Source of the DNA: Cognataquiflexum gelatinilyticum
Lineage (GTDB): Bacteria > Bacteroidota > Bacteroidia > Cytophagales > Cyclobacteriaceae
NCBI RefSeq assembly: GCF_024813435.1
Contig: NZ_JANAEZ010000001.1
Coordinates: 124,001 to 188,000, forward strand
Reading direction: 5' to 3'
DNA: 64,000 nucleotides
Below the pieces are notes generated by a model, which saw only the letters and a list, made by a program, of their open reading frames with translations, made no database searches and was not told the DNA's origin. Position numbers and translations under genes: made by a program. Shown one piece after another: positions 19,245 through 28,985 of this stretch; the first letter of the stretch is position 1, and every line of letters starts with the position of its first letter.

Positions 19245-20171
19245 ATGAGAATTGTAAATAAAATATTCAAGGCTATAAAAGCAATAGTTTACCTGCCCAT
19301 AAATCTATATAACCTAAGTAAAAGAAGTGACGAGTTATTTCGGATTGAAAAAAAATTAGATCTTTTTAGCAAAAAGTTAGATTATATAAACTTTGATGCG
19401 ATATCAAAACCCTTAGAGGAGTTTATTCAATACCAAACCAAAAAGAGTAATCTTGAATCAAATCAGGAGAAATCAATAGATTTAGCATTAAGTTCAATAA
19501 TTTCTAAACTTGATCAAAAATTTGAAAACCAATTTTTACAGATTGAGTCATTACTTTCTATCTACAATTCTTTACCAAATTTAAAATTTTTTCCGGCAAC
19601 AAGGGGTTGGGTCGGTTCCCCCGATTTTTTAGCAAAAATTGTTGAGGTAATTCTAAAAGAAAAACCTCAGTTTGTTTTTGAGGCCAGCAGTGGTGTTTCT
19701 TCAGTAATTATTGGGTTAGCATTAAAGATGAATAATCATGGTAAAGCAATAGCCTTGGACCACGATAGATTTTATGCAAAAACCACGAATGAGAATATTG
19801 AGGTCAACGAAATTAAAGATATCTCTTGTGTTGAATATTGTCCCCTAAGAGATTATACCATCCAAGAGCAAATCTGGAAATGGTACGAAACATGTAATCT
19901 AAAATTTACGGATAAAATAGATTTATTAATTATTGATGGCCCGCCAAGAACCACACAATTTTTAGCTCGTTACCCTGCAATCCCCTTATTACATGAATAT
20001 TTTTCAGATAGGGTTTTGATTTTGCTTGACGATGCAAATAGACATGATGAAGTAATTATTGTAAAAATGTGGATGGATTTCCTCGAAAAAATCAATTTCA
20101 AAGTGGAGGTTAATCAATTCAGAAATTTTGAAAAAGGAATGACGATTTTAATTGTTCAAAGACTTATTTGA
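19245..20171 (+). CDS. SAM-dependent methyltransferase-like protein with N-terminal coiled coil
   Basis: The protein has 308 residues. The first 110 are helical and charged with heptad-like spacing, perhaps a coiled coil or membrane-proximal stalk (YLPINLYNLSKRSDELFRIE). From about residue 120 there is a Rossmann-like methyltransferase fold: FEASSGVSSVIIGLAL (motif I region), IALDHDRFY (acidic end of strand 2) and DLLIIDGPPR (motif IV region). Motif I reads ASSGVSS rather than the usual GxGxG, so SAM binding is likely but not certain. It is the last gene of the biosynthetic run, 27 bases after the radical SAM gene. The next gene is 130 bases away. Confidence 0.65.
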   Translation: MRIVNKIFKAIKAIVYLPINLYNLSKRSDELFRIEKKLDLFSKKLDYINFDAISKPLEEFIQYQTKKSNLESNQEKSIDLALSSIISKLDQKFENQFLQIESLLSIYNSLPNLKFFPATRGWVGSPDFLAKIVEVILKEKPQFVFEASSGVSSVIIGLALKMNNHGKAIALDHDRFYAKTTNENIEVNEIKDISCVEYCPLRDYTIQEQIWKWYETCNLKFTDKIDLLIIDGPPRTTQFLARYPAIPLLHEYFSDRVLILLDDANRHDEVIIVKMWMDFLEKINFKVEVNQFRNFEKGMTILIVQRLI

Positions 20172-20209
20172 ACTGCATAATCACCAGAATTTTAAAATGT
20201 AAAAAAGAA

Positions 20210-20224
20210 TGACATAATATGTCA
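20210..20224. promoter_or_regulatory. Perfect dyad, candidate operator before the second defence locus
   Basis: TGACATA-A-TATGTCA is a 15-base sequence with perfect 7-base arms about the central A. It stands in the 130-base gap between the methyltransferase-like gene and the nuclease-helicase gene, 78 bases before the latter's ATG. The size and position suit the operator of a dimeric repressor. No clear TAnnTTTG element was found in the same gap, so the promoter itself is not assigned. Binding is not shown. Confidence 0.4.
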
Positions 20225-20301
20225 CAGAATATTTTTCTATCCTTTTATTAAAGTAATTAGTTGCTTACCTTAATCCATCATTTCAATTAAGGATTCTAAT
20301 T

Positions 20302-23300
20302 ATGAGAAAGATGGTAGACAAACATATTTATTCTCCAAGTGATTTGTCTAATTACATTTATTGCAAGCATTTGATTAATCTCGAAAAAGAAGCCTTGGAA
20401 GGCAAAAGAGAAAAGCCTCAATATACCAACAAAGTAATGCTCGCCTTGAGGGAAAAGGGGGAAGTCTTTGAGGCTAAAATTCTAAATGAATTCAAGGCAG
20501 AAGGAAAAACAGTCTATTCAATTCAAAGTGGAGACAGCATGGCATTTGAAAAGACAGTAACTGCGATGAATAAAGGTTTTGATATTATATATCAGGCTAG
20601 ATTAGGAAAGGAAAGTGAATGGCAGGGTTGGGCCGATTTTTTAATCAAAGTGGAAGAATCTAGTATTTTAGGAGATTTCTCCTATCAAGTGATCGATACC
20701 AAGCTTGCTACCGAAACCAAAGCGGCTACCATCATTCAAATCAGTCTATATACTGAAGCAGTAGCCGAAATCCAAGGAAAATTCCCTGAAATCATGTTGG
20801 TAAAAACCCCTGAAGGGGTTATTAGCTACCGAACGAATGATTACATGGCTTATGTCAGATTAGTAAAAAAACGCTTTTTGGAAGCTGTAAATGAAAAGGA
20901 TCCTAACACCTACCCAGAGCCAGTTGCTCATTGTGACATCTGCTCTTGGTGGGAAGTGTGCAACAAAAAGAGAAGGGATGACGATCATTTGAGTTTTATA
21001 GCCGGAATGGGAAACTCACAGATAAAAGAAGTTAAAATTCACGGGATTGAGACACTTGAAAATTATGCAATGACAATAAATCCTATTCTATTTAAACCCA
21101 AGAAAGGAGCAAAACAAACTTACCAAAATCTCCGGGACCAAGCCAATATCCAATGGAGAAGCCGGAATGAAAATCACCGTCCTATCTATGAATTATTGGA
21201 CCTTGAAGAACATATAGGTTTCTACCGACTTCCTAAACCTTCAGAACACGATATATACCTCGACTTGGAAGGAGATCCTTTAGTAGATCCAGGTGGACTA
21301 GAATATCTGATAGGATGGTTTTATCAAGGAGAATACCATGCCCTTTGGGCAAAAGATGAAATCGAGGAAAAGCAGATTTTTGAGCAGTTTATGGAGTTGG
21401 CAATGCAGATTAAGTATGCACATCCTGAGATGCATATCTATCACTATGCTCCTTATGAAGTGTCTGCTTTCAAAAGATTAATGGGAAAATATGTTTCTTT
21501 CGAAAACGAAATGGATCAATTGCTGCGATCTGAAACTTTTATAGACCTCTATGGGGTAGTCAGGCAGGGAGTTCGTGCAAGCGTGGAAAAATACTCTATT
21601 AAAGACCTTGAGAAATTCTACGGATATGAGCGTGAAATAGATCTCAGAGACGTTGCCAAGAATAAAAGCATGTATGAATTCCTTCTTGAAATCAACAAGA
21701 CAGAAGAAGCCACAACAGAAATGTTCGCAGCCATCAAGCTGTACAACCAAGATGACTGTATTAGTACCTATAGGCTCCACAACTGGCTCGAACAACTCAG
21801 GCAAGAATGGATTGATTCTGGTATTAATATTCCAAGACCTGAATCAAAACCCACGGAGGCCAGTGAGAAAATCACTGCGCATCAAGAAAAAATTCAACCT
21901 CTTTTCGATGCCTTAATGAAAGGCATGCCTGTCAATCGTGAAGAGAGGACTCCTGTTCAGCAAGGGAAGTACCTTCTAGCGCACATGCTTGATTGGTATA
22001 GGAGAGAGAAAAAATCTTTCTGGTGGGAATTTTTCAGACTTTTGGAACTTTCGGAAGAAGATCTCTTGGAAGAAAAAAATGCGCTTAGTAGGATGAGCTT
22101 CACTGGACAACGTGAGCTAATAAAAAGATCTGTTATAGACACCTATAAGTTTGACTATCAGGAAACAGATATTAGAGGAGGTAAAAATGTTAGAAATATA
22201 GATGGAAAACCTCTAGGAGAGGTGATCAAAATAGACATGGGGGCCCAAACTATCCGAATTAAAAAAGGTCCTTCTAATAGAGATATTCATCCTATCTCAG
22301 TTTTAATGGTGGAAGATTTCCCTTCAGATGTAAAAGAAGAAGCTATTATTACAATGGCATCTTGGGTCATAAATAATGAGCTAGACTCTCAAGAAATACC
22401 ATATAAAGCAGCCAGGGAGCTTTTGTTAAGAAAATCTCCAGATGGATATTTCGAAAGCACTATTAACGCTGACTTACTCCAAACCACAACTCAATGGGCG
22501 AGTTCATTGAATTATAGTTATCTTCCCATACAAGGACCTCCTGGCGCAGGGAAGAGTCACACTGCAAGCAGAATGATACTTGATCTTATCAAACAAGGAA
22601 AGAAGGTGGGTGTTACAGCTCTCAGTCATAAAGTCATCACCAACCTCTTAGAAAAAATTTGGGAATATGCTGAGGATTCTCAGTTCCCTATATACATTTC
22701 CCAAAAGATTGCTTTGGAAGATGATAGTTGCCCTTGGTTTACCAATAACACAAATGAAGTCATTGAATCCAAACTTGCTTCTAGTCAAATCATCGCAGGT
22801 ACATCTTTCATGTGGGCCAAAACTATGTTTGAAGATGCGGTTGACTATCTCTTTGTTGATGAGGCTGGGCAATTATCTTTAATTGACACTTTGGCTGTTG
22901 CACAATCGGCTAAAAACCTGATCCTGCTTGGTGATCCTCAACAATTGCAGCAACCTCAGCAAGGTGTCCATCCGGAGGGAACAGAAGTCTCTGCTCTTGC
23001 TCATATCCTTCAAGACCACCAAACCATCTTACCTGAAAAAGGTATTTTTCTGGACAAAACTTGGCGCATGCACCCTAACATCTGTTCTTTTATTTCAGAG
23101 CAATTTTATGAAAGCAAACTAATGCCTATTGGAGGTCTGGAAAACCAAAGTATCAGTGGTAATACCCTTCTACAGGGTTCAGGACTTCGCTTTCTCGCAA
23201 CACCTCACCAAGGCAATACAAATAGTTCGGAGGAAGAAATGGCAGTAATTGTGACACTTGTCAATGACCTCTGTAAAGGAGATGTGACCTACACTGACAA

Positions 23301-23664
23301 AGAGGGGAAATCGAAAATGTTAGCAGCTACAGACATCAAAATCATTTCACCTTACAATGCTCAGGTAGGATTGCTCAAAGCAGTTTTACCGGAGATTGAA
23401 ATTGGTACGGTAGATAAATTCCAAGGCCAAGAAGCTCCTGTGGTGATCTATTCTGTGGCTACTTCTAGTCCTCAGGACGCACCCCGTGGAATGGAATTCC
23501 TTTATAGCCCTCACCGCTTCAATGTGGCCATCTCAAGAGCTAGGGCTTTGTTTGTTCTTGTAGGATCACCAACCATCCTAGAACCAGAATGCAAAAGTCC
23601 CGCCCAAATCAAATTGGCCAACCCCTTCTGTAGGTTTGTAGAGGTTGCTATTACCATTAAATAA
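20302..23664 (+). CDS. Cas4/RecB-like nuclease + RNase H-like + SF1 helicase fusion (TM0106-like)
   Basis: A 1120-residue, three-part protein. Residues 1-230 are a RecB/Cas4-type nuclease: Asp112, Asp132-x-Lys134 (VIDTK), Gln146 and Tyr150, with Cys21, Cys211, Cys214 and Cys220 spaced exactly like the Fe-S cluster ligands of Cas4/AddB. Residues about 310-500 look like a DEDD/RNase H exonuclease fold (IYLDLEGD, later NQDDCISTY). Residues 730-1120 are an SF1 helicase with GPPGAGKSH (about 744), FVDEAGQ (about 851), GDPQQLQQP, WRMHPN, DKFQGQEA and FNVAISRA. This matches the family known as TM0106-like. It is the first gene of the second defence locus; likely role is unwinding and cutting foreign DNA (inference). 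Confidence 0.85.
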   Translation: MRKMVDKHIYSPSDLSNYIYCKHLINLEKEALEGKREKPQYTNKVMLALREKGEVFEAKILNEFKAEGKTVYSIQSGDSMAFEKTVTAMNKGFDIIYQARLGKESEWQGWADFLIKVEESSILGDFSYQVIDTKLATETKAATIIQISLYTEAVAEIQGKFPEIMLVKTPEGVISYRTNDYMAYVRLVKKRFLEAVNEKDPNTYPEPVAHCDICSWWEVCNKKRRDDDHLSFIAGMGNSQIKEVKIHGIETLENYAMTINPILFKPKKGAKQTYQNLRDQANIQWRSRNENHRPIYELLDLEEHIGFYRLPKPSEHDIYLDLEGDPLVDPGGLEYLIGWFYQGEYHALWAKDEIEEKQIFEQFMELAMQIKYAHPEMHIYHYAPYEVSAFKRLMGKYVSFENEMDQLLRSETFIDLYGVVRQGVRASVEKYSIKDLEKFYGYEREIDLRDVAKNKSMYEFLLEINKTEEATTEMFAAIKLYNQDDCISTYRLHNWLEQLRQEWIDSGINIPRPESKPTEASEKITAHQEKIQPLFDALMKGMPVNREERTPVQQGKYLLAHMLDWYRREKKSFWWEFFRLLELSEEDLLEEKNALSRMSFTGQRELIKRSVIDTYKFDYQETDIRGGKNVRNIDGKPLGEVIKIDMGAQTIRIKKGPSNRDIHPISVLMVEDFPSDVKEEAIITMASWVINNELDSQEIPYKAARELLLRKSPDGYFESTINADLLQTTTQWASSLNYSYLPIQGPPGAGKSHTASRMILDLIKQGKKVGVTALSHKVITNLLEKIWEYAEDSQFPIYISQKIALEDDSCPWFTNNTNEVIESKLASSQIIAGTSFMWAKTMFEDAVDYLFVDEAGQLSLIDTLAVAQSAKNLILLGDPQQLQQPQQGVHPEGTEVSALAHILQDHQTILPEKGIFLDKTWRMHPNICSFISEQFYESKLMPIGGLENQSISGNTLLQGSGLRFLATPHQGNTNSSEEEMAVIVTLVNDLCKGDVTYTDKEGKSKMLAATDIKIISPYNAQVGLLKAVLPEIEIGTVDKFQGQEAPVVIYSVATSSPQDAPRGMEFLYSPHRFNVAISRARALFVLVGSPTILEPECKSPAQIKLANPFCRFVEVAITIK

Positions 23665-23671
23665 ATGCCTT

Positions 23672-23720
23672 TTATGCAATTTTTGGAATATTTACCCTAC
23701 AAAATTTAGGATTTGCATAA
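23672..23720. repeat. Inverted repeat TTATGCAA ... TTGCATAA between two helicase genes
   Basis: Eight-base arms at 23672-23679 and 23713-23720 are separated by 33 bases, in the 206-base gap after the nuclease-helicase gene. It could be a weak transcription terminator or a two-site operator for the DruE-like gene that starts at 23871. The loop is long and no T-run follows, so the terminator reading is weak. The rest of the gap is AT-rich with nothing I recognise. Confidence 0.25.
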
Positions 23721-23870
23721 TATGATCTTTAAGCCAAAATCATAAGTTCACAAAATTGCAGGTTGACAAACCTTTACAAAAAATTGGAGGATAGATAATG
23801 GATTTTAGAACGGAAAAATGAAGAGTATTATGTATAATTAAATATTATTTTAAAACTTTAGAAATACATC

Positions 23871-26800
23871 ATGAATATTGTTTCGCTTCACCAATCAATC
23901 ATTGACGACTATAAATCTTATATTCAGAGCTTTATAAATATTAGTGATGATGCTATTGCTTCAGTTGTAGAGGAAGCCATCAATAGTGGAAAGCTTTGGA
24001 AAGATCCTTTAATTCAATTCAACCCATCATTTCAGGTTTCAAGTAGTACCGAAGAACTAATTAAAACAGGAGTACTGGATGCTAAGTTAGCTGATATTTT
24101 TGCTGGTTTTAGTTTATATGACCATCAAGTTGAGGCGTTGACTTTGGGTTCGCAGGGTAAAGACTTTATCGTCACCTCAGGAACTGGATCTGGTAAGAGC
24201 TTGACTTTTCTTGGAACTATTTTCAATTACTTAGCTAAGAACCCACATCTAGAAAATGGTGTGAAAGCTATTATCGTTTACCCGATGAATGCTTTGATTA
24301 ATTCCCAGCATAAGGAATTAGGGAAATATGCTAAAAACTACTTCGAAAAAACTGGACATAAATTCCCTTTCACCTTCAAACAGTATACTGGTCAGGAAAA
24401 AAAAGAAGAAAAAGAAGATACAATTAATAACCCTCCAGACATCCTTTTGACCAACTATGTGATGCTGGAATATATATTAACTAGAAATAGAGAAGATCAA
24501 TTAAAATCATCTATCTATAATAATCTGAAATTTATTGCCTTTGACGAACTACATACTTTCAGAGGTCGCCAAGGTGCTGATGTAGGGATGTTGATAAGGA
24601 GAATAAAAGCGAAGTGTAAAGACAAAGAAATTTCCTGTATTGGGACTTCTGCAACAATGGTTTCAGGAGGAACAATTCAAAGCCAAAAGGAGAAAGTCGC
24701 TGAAGTAGCCTCCTCTTTTTTTGGATCTAGATTCAAGGCAGAACAAATTATAATAGAAAAGCTCCAAAGACAGCTTGGCGCAGAAACAATCAATGTGAGG
24801 AAATTGATCCATGATTGCCAAGTAGAACCTGGTGGAGACATTTCAAAGGATTTCTTGGTAAACAATGAGTTGATCAGATGGCTAGAGAATGAAGTTGCTT
24901 TGGTTGAAAAGGAAGGAATTATTATTAGAAATAAGCCATTGTCAATTCCTGAAATCAGCAGTAAGTTAGTTGATATAATAGGATTTGAAATTGATCAGGC
25001 TAAGAGCTTTGTTGTTAAGGGACTAAATTGGATCAATCTTTATAATGCTTTTCTAGCTGCCACCGACTCCAAAGAAAAGTCTATTCTCCCCCTTAAAATT
25101 CACCAATTTATATCTCAGACAGGTTCAGTTTACATGACATTAGGGTCTTCCAATGAACCCGATAGACATATAACTCTTGATTCCAGTCCCTTTATAGTGA
25201 TTGATGATCAGAAAAAGCCACTATTTCCTGTGGTGTTCAGTAGGGAAAGCGGCAAGGAATTTTACTGTGTCACCAAAAGCCCGGAAGGCCAATTTTTACC
25301 AAGAGGGTTTAATAATTGGAGCAGAACTGAGGAAGAAGAAAATGATCATTTAGAAGGATACATTATACCTGATGCCTCGGTTTGGAATCCTGAAGAAGAT
25401 GCTCAGAATTTGCCGGAAGCTTGGATAAGAAGAAGGACCAATGGTCAGATTTTGGGATTTAGAAACCACGTTGCCAACAGAATTCCTGTAAGGATATTCT
25501 TTGACGATTTAGGAAATTTTACTGAAGAGGAGAACAATAGAAATTATCCATACGAAGGCTGGTATATGGCTGCCAAACTTCTTTTTGACCCTACATCAGG
25601 CACTTTCTATCATGGTGATACAAAAGAATCTACCAAACTAGCTACACTGGGAAGTGAAGGTAGAAGCACTTCAACAACTACTCTTATTTTTTCTATTTTG
25701 AAGCAAATGGCTGAAGTGGGGATGGAAAGTAATAAACAAAAAGTACTTTCTTTCACAGATAACAGACAGGATGCCGCCTTACAATCAGGACATTTTAATG
25801 ATTTCATCCAAACAGTTCAGATCAGGTCAGCTGTATTCAGGGCTATAGAAAACTCGGAAACAGGAACTCTTGAGTACACTCAGCTACCTACTAAACTTGC
25901 TGATGCTATAAATCTAAATCAAGCCGATTATGCCATAAATCCAGGAACTTTTCCCGGGCCAATAAGGGATAATTTAAATGCCCTTAAAGATTTTATTATG
26001 TTTCAGGCACTTCAGGATTTAAGGAGGAGTTGGAGAGTGGTCTTGCCTAATTTGGAGCAATGTGGTTTATTGGATTTTGATTATAAGGATCTTAGAGAAA
26101 TCTGTGAAGTCGAGGCTTATTGGGAAAATATTCAAATTCTTGAGAGGCTCAATCCTCAAGAAAGATATGAGTTCATTTTTCAAACCTTGGATTTTTTCAG
26201 AAAAGAGTATGCGATTAGAGCGGAAGATTTCCTTTCCGCTGACGCCATTGAAACAAAGTCCTCAAATATTAACCAAAAACTAAAAGCCCCATATTCTTTC
26301 AAAGAAACACCCAAGCCTGCTTTGTCAAATCATATCAGAATTAAATCTATATCCAGACATTTAAATATGGAAACTGTAAGTGCTGGACCAACCAGTGGAT
26401 ATGGAAAATATTTTAAGAGACTTTTTAATGAGGTATATTCAGATGATAGAATTAATAATGAAATCTACTATCAAGCTGTAGATCAAATTTTTGATGTCTT
26501 GGGGAATGCAGGTTATTTGAACAGCTTACAAGTCCTGGATTCCAATAACGAGAATACAAATGTCTATAGGTTAAATATCGATTACCTAATTTGGAAAAAA
26601 GGGAATGGTGAAACGGTCAGAAGAGACGAAGTTAAAAACCTATCTTACAGAGGTGCGGATAAAGAAGCTAATCAGTTTTTCAAAAAAGTATATAGCACCG
26701 ACCTTTCCAACATGAAGAAGCTTGTAGCATCTAATCATACAGGTCAGATCACAGATTCTGATGAAAGAAAGAGACGGGAAGAATTATTCGGAGACGGAGA

Positions 26801-28979
26801 TATCAGTGCTTTGTTTTGCTCACCTACCATGGAATTGGGAATCGACATTGCTTCGCTTGACATAGTCCACATGAGAAATGTACCACCAAACCCTGCCAAT
26901 TATGCCCAACGAAGTGGAAGGGCTGGTAGAAGTGGTCAATCAGCATTAGTGTTTACTTATTGCGGATCATATTCTGCTCATGATCGGAATTATTATTCCA
27001 AATCTTTAGAAATGGTTTCTGGAAACGTGGTACCCCCTACCCTGGATTTGAAAAATGAGGATCTTCTGAAAAGCCATCTCCATGCTTACATTCTTTCTGA
27101 AATTACTTTGGAAGAACTGAATTCAAGCATTTTCACCCTTTTGAATGAATTGGATAATCTGAAATTAAATAATAGTGTAAAAGTAAAACTTCAATTTAGC
27201 CCAGATCAAAAAATCAAATTTATACAACGGTTTAACTTAGCTATAGCAGACTTCAAAGAAGAACTCCATGCCAAGCCTTGGTTCAATCATGACTGGGTAG
27301 AGACCACAATCATTAGAATTGAAATGGAGTTGGATCATGCGGTTCAACGATGGAGAAATATTTACAAGGCTTCCATAGCTATGAGGGAAGATGCGACTTC
27401 AATCATCAATTCAGGTATTTATGCTGCCAGAAGTCCAGAGTATAGACAAGCTGAAAGAAATCAAAAACAAGCCACTCTTCAAATTGATGTTCTAAAGTGT
27501 AATGATACAGGTAACAACAGTTTTTCAGAATTTTATCCTTATAGATATTTAGCTTCTGAAGGTTTCTTACCCGGATATAATTTTACCCGACTTCCGGTAA
27601 GGACATTTTTACAGGATGACAGGGGTACATACATTTCCCGGCCTAGATTTATTGCGCTTAAAGAATTTGGTCCAAGAAATATAATTTATCATGACGGTAA
27701 AAAATATTCTATTGTCCAAATGATTACTCAGGATATTAATAACAATATCAAACAGGCCAAAGCAGCTACCAATTCAGGATATTTCTTGGATGGAGATGAC
27801 TTCAACAGCGATCATTGTCCATTTACAGGTGAGCCATTGGACAATGATTCTTCGAGACGGATTTTTGCATCATTACTTGAACTTTCGGAAACCCGAGCCA
27901 TTCAAAGAGAAAATATTAGCTGTGCCGAAGAAGAAAGAACCTCTCAGGGTTTTGAGGAACAGGTGTATTTTAATATTCCAGGAGGAATGGATACGGTGCG
28001 AAAAGCTATTTTAAAAAATGGTGACATTTCTTATCTCAATCTGCAGTTTATCCCTACAGCCAAAATGTATAAAATCAATACAGGTTGGAAACATACCAAT
28101 CAAGAGGGCTTTAGAATTGGACTAAATTCCGGGTTTTGGAAAAATCAAAATTACGTACCCGAAGGAAATGAAGAAAATGCTGCTGATGTAATGCTTTTCA
28201 CATGGGACAATGCTGATGCACTTTACATACAGCCTGTAAAAGCACTTAAGCTTAATAAGGAAGGCGTAATCACCATGCAATATGCCTTAAAAAGGTCAAT
28301 TGAACTGGAATTTCAAATAGAGTCCAATGAAATAGCAGTGACCATCATGGGAAGTGCAAACAATCCGAACATCTTCATCTATGAGTCTTCTGAGGGTAGT
28401 TTAGGAATTCTTTCCCAATTGATTGAAAATAAAGATACTTTCAAAAAAATAATCAATAGAGCGATTGAAATTTGCCGATTCGATGATCAAAATTATCAAG
28501 AACCCGCTTCTTATGATGACTTGCTCAGCTATTACAATCAGTTCCATCATTCGATCATTGATAGATTTTTGATAAAAGATGCGCTGTATATGCTCAGGGA
28601 TTCTCAGATAGAAGTCAATTTAAAGAATGATCAAATCGACTATGATTCCCAATATGAGAAGTTATTAGCTTCTTACGATAAAAATTCTTCTACAGAAAAA
28701 GAGTTCTTGGAATATCTGTATGAAAATGGTCTCAAGCTCCCGGATAATGCCCAAAAAAGAACCGAGGGGATATATACTCAAACGGATTTTTTTTATGAGC
28801 CTGACATTTGGGTATACTGTGATGGCACTCCACATGACCAAGTAGAAATAAAAGAAAGGGATAAGCAAATTAGGAATGCAATCAAGAAAAGAGGAGAACA
28901 GGTTTGGGTATATTATTATAAAGACAACCTTGCCGAGAAGATTATAGAAAGACCTGACATTTTCAAAAAAGTAAAATAA
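23871..28979 (+). CDS. Large DEAD-box/DUF1998-type helicase, Druantia DruE-like
   Basis: A 1702-residue protein. The N-terminal SF2 helicase core has TSGTGSGKS (about 102-110), a DELH motif II (about 224, AFDELHTFRGRQGADVG) and GTSATM. The second RecA lobe is far away at about 980-1025: SPTMELGIDIASLDIV and QRSGRAGRSGQS, which is the YprA/MrfA signature. A long DUF1998-like region follows (YRYLASEGFLPGY, EERTSQGFEEQ), with only scattered cysteines rather than a clear four-Cys set. The last 70 residues (TDFFYEPDIWVYCDG, then HDQ and a GEQVWVYYY strand) resemble a small Vsr/DUF559-like nuclease fold. Length and layout match DruE of Druantia better than DrmA or MrfA. It ends 6 bases before the DrmD-like gene. 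Confidence 0.8.
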   Translation: MNIVSLHQSIIDDYKSYIQSFINISDDAIASVVEEAINSGKLWKDPLIQFNPSFQVSSSTEELIKTGVLDAKLADIFAGFSLYDHQVEALTLGSQGKDFIVTSGTGSGKSLTFLGTIFNYLAKNPHLENGVKAIIVYPMNALINSQHKELGKYAKNYFEKTGHKFPFTFKQYTGQEKKEEKEDTINNPPDILLTNYVMLEYILTRNREDQLKSSIYNNLKFIAFDELHTFRGRQGADVGMLIRRIKAKCKDKEISCIGTSATMVSGGTIQSQKEKVAEVASSFFGSRFKAEQIIIEKLQRQLGAETINVRKLIHDCQVEPGGDISKDFLVNNELIRWLENEVALVEKEGIIIRNKPLSIPEISSKLVDIIGFEIDQAKSFVVKGLNWINLYNAFLAATDSKEKSILPLKIHQFISQTGSVYMTLGSSNEPDRHITLDSSPFIVIDDQKKPLFPVVFSRESGKEFYCVTKSPEGQFLPRGFNNWSRTEEEENDHLEGYIIPDASVWNPEEDAQNLPEAWIRRRTNGQILGFRNHVANRIPVRIFFDDLGNFTEEENNRNYPYEGWYMAAKLLFDPTSGTFYHGDTKESTKLATLGSEGRSTSTTTLIFSILKQMAEVGMESNKQKVLSFTDNRQDAALQSGHFNDFIQTVQIRSAVFRAIENSETGTLEYTQLPTKLADAINLNQADYAINPGTFPGPIRDNLNALKDFIMFQALQDLRRSWRVVLPNLEQCGLLDFDYKDLREICEVEAYWENIQILERLNPQERYEFIFQTLDFFRKEYAIRAEDFLSADAIETKSSNINQKLKAPYSFKETPKPALSNHIRIKSISRHLNMETVSAGPTSGYGKYFKRLFNEVYSDDRINNEIYYQAVDQIFDVLGNAGYLNSLQVLDSNNENTNVYRLNIDYLIWKKGNGETVRRDEVKNLSYRGADKEANQFFKKVYSTDLSNMKKLVASNHTGQITDSDERKRREELFGDGDISALFCSPTMELGIDIASLDIVHMRNVPPNPANYAQRSGRAGRSGQSALVFTYCGSYSAHDRNYYSKSLEMVSGNVVPPTLDLKNEDLLKSHLHAYILSEITLEELNSSIFTLLNELDNLKLNNSVKVKLQFSPDQKIKFIQRFNLAIADFKEELHAKPWFNHDWVETTIIRIEMELDHAVQRWRNIYKASIAMREDATSIINSGIYAARSPEYRQAERNQKQATLQIDVLKCNDTGNNSFSEFYPYRYLASEGFLPGYNFTRLPVRTFLQDDRGTYISRPRFIALKEFGPRNIIYHDGKKYSIVQMITQDINNNIKQAKAATNSGYFLDGDDFNSDHCPFTGEPLDNDSSRRIFASLLELSETRAIQRENISCAEEERTSQGFEEQVYFNIPGGMDTVRKAILKNGDISYLNLQFIPTAKMYKINTGWKHTNQEGFRIGLNSGFWKNQNYVPEGNEENAADVMLFTWDNADALYIQPVKALKLNKEGVITMQYALKRSIELEFQIESNEIAVTIMGSANNPNIFIYESSEGSLGILSQLIENKDTFKKIINRAIEICRFDDQNYQEPASYDDLLSYYNQFHHSIIDRFLIKDALYMLRDSQIEVNLKNDQIDYDSQYEKLLASYDKNSSTEKEFLEYLYENGLKLPDNAQKRTEGIYTQTDFFYEPDIWVYCDGTPHDQVEIKERDKQIRNAIKKRGEQVWVYYYKDNLAEKIIERPDIFKKVK

Positions 28980-28985
28980 AGAGAT

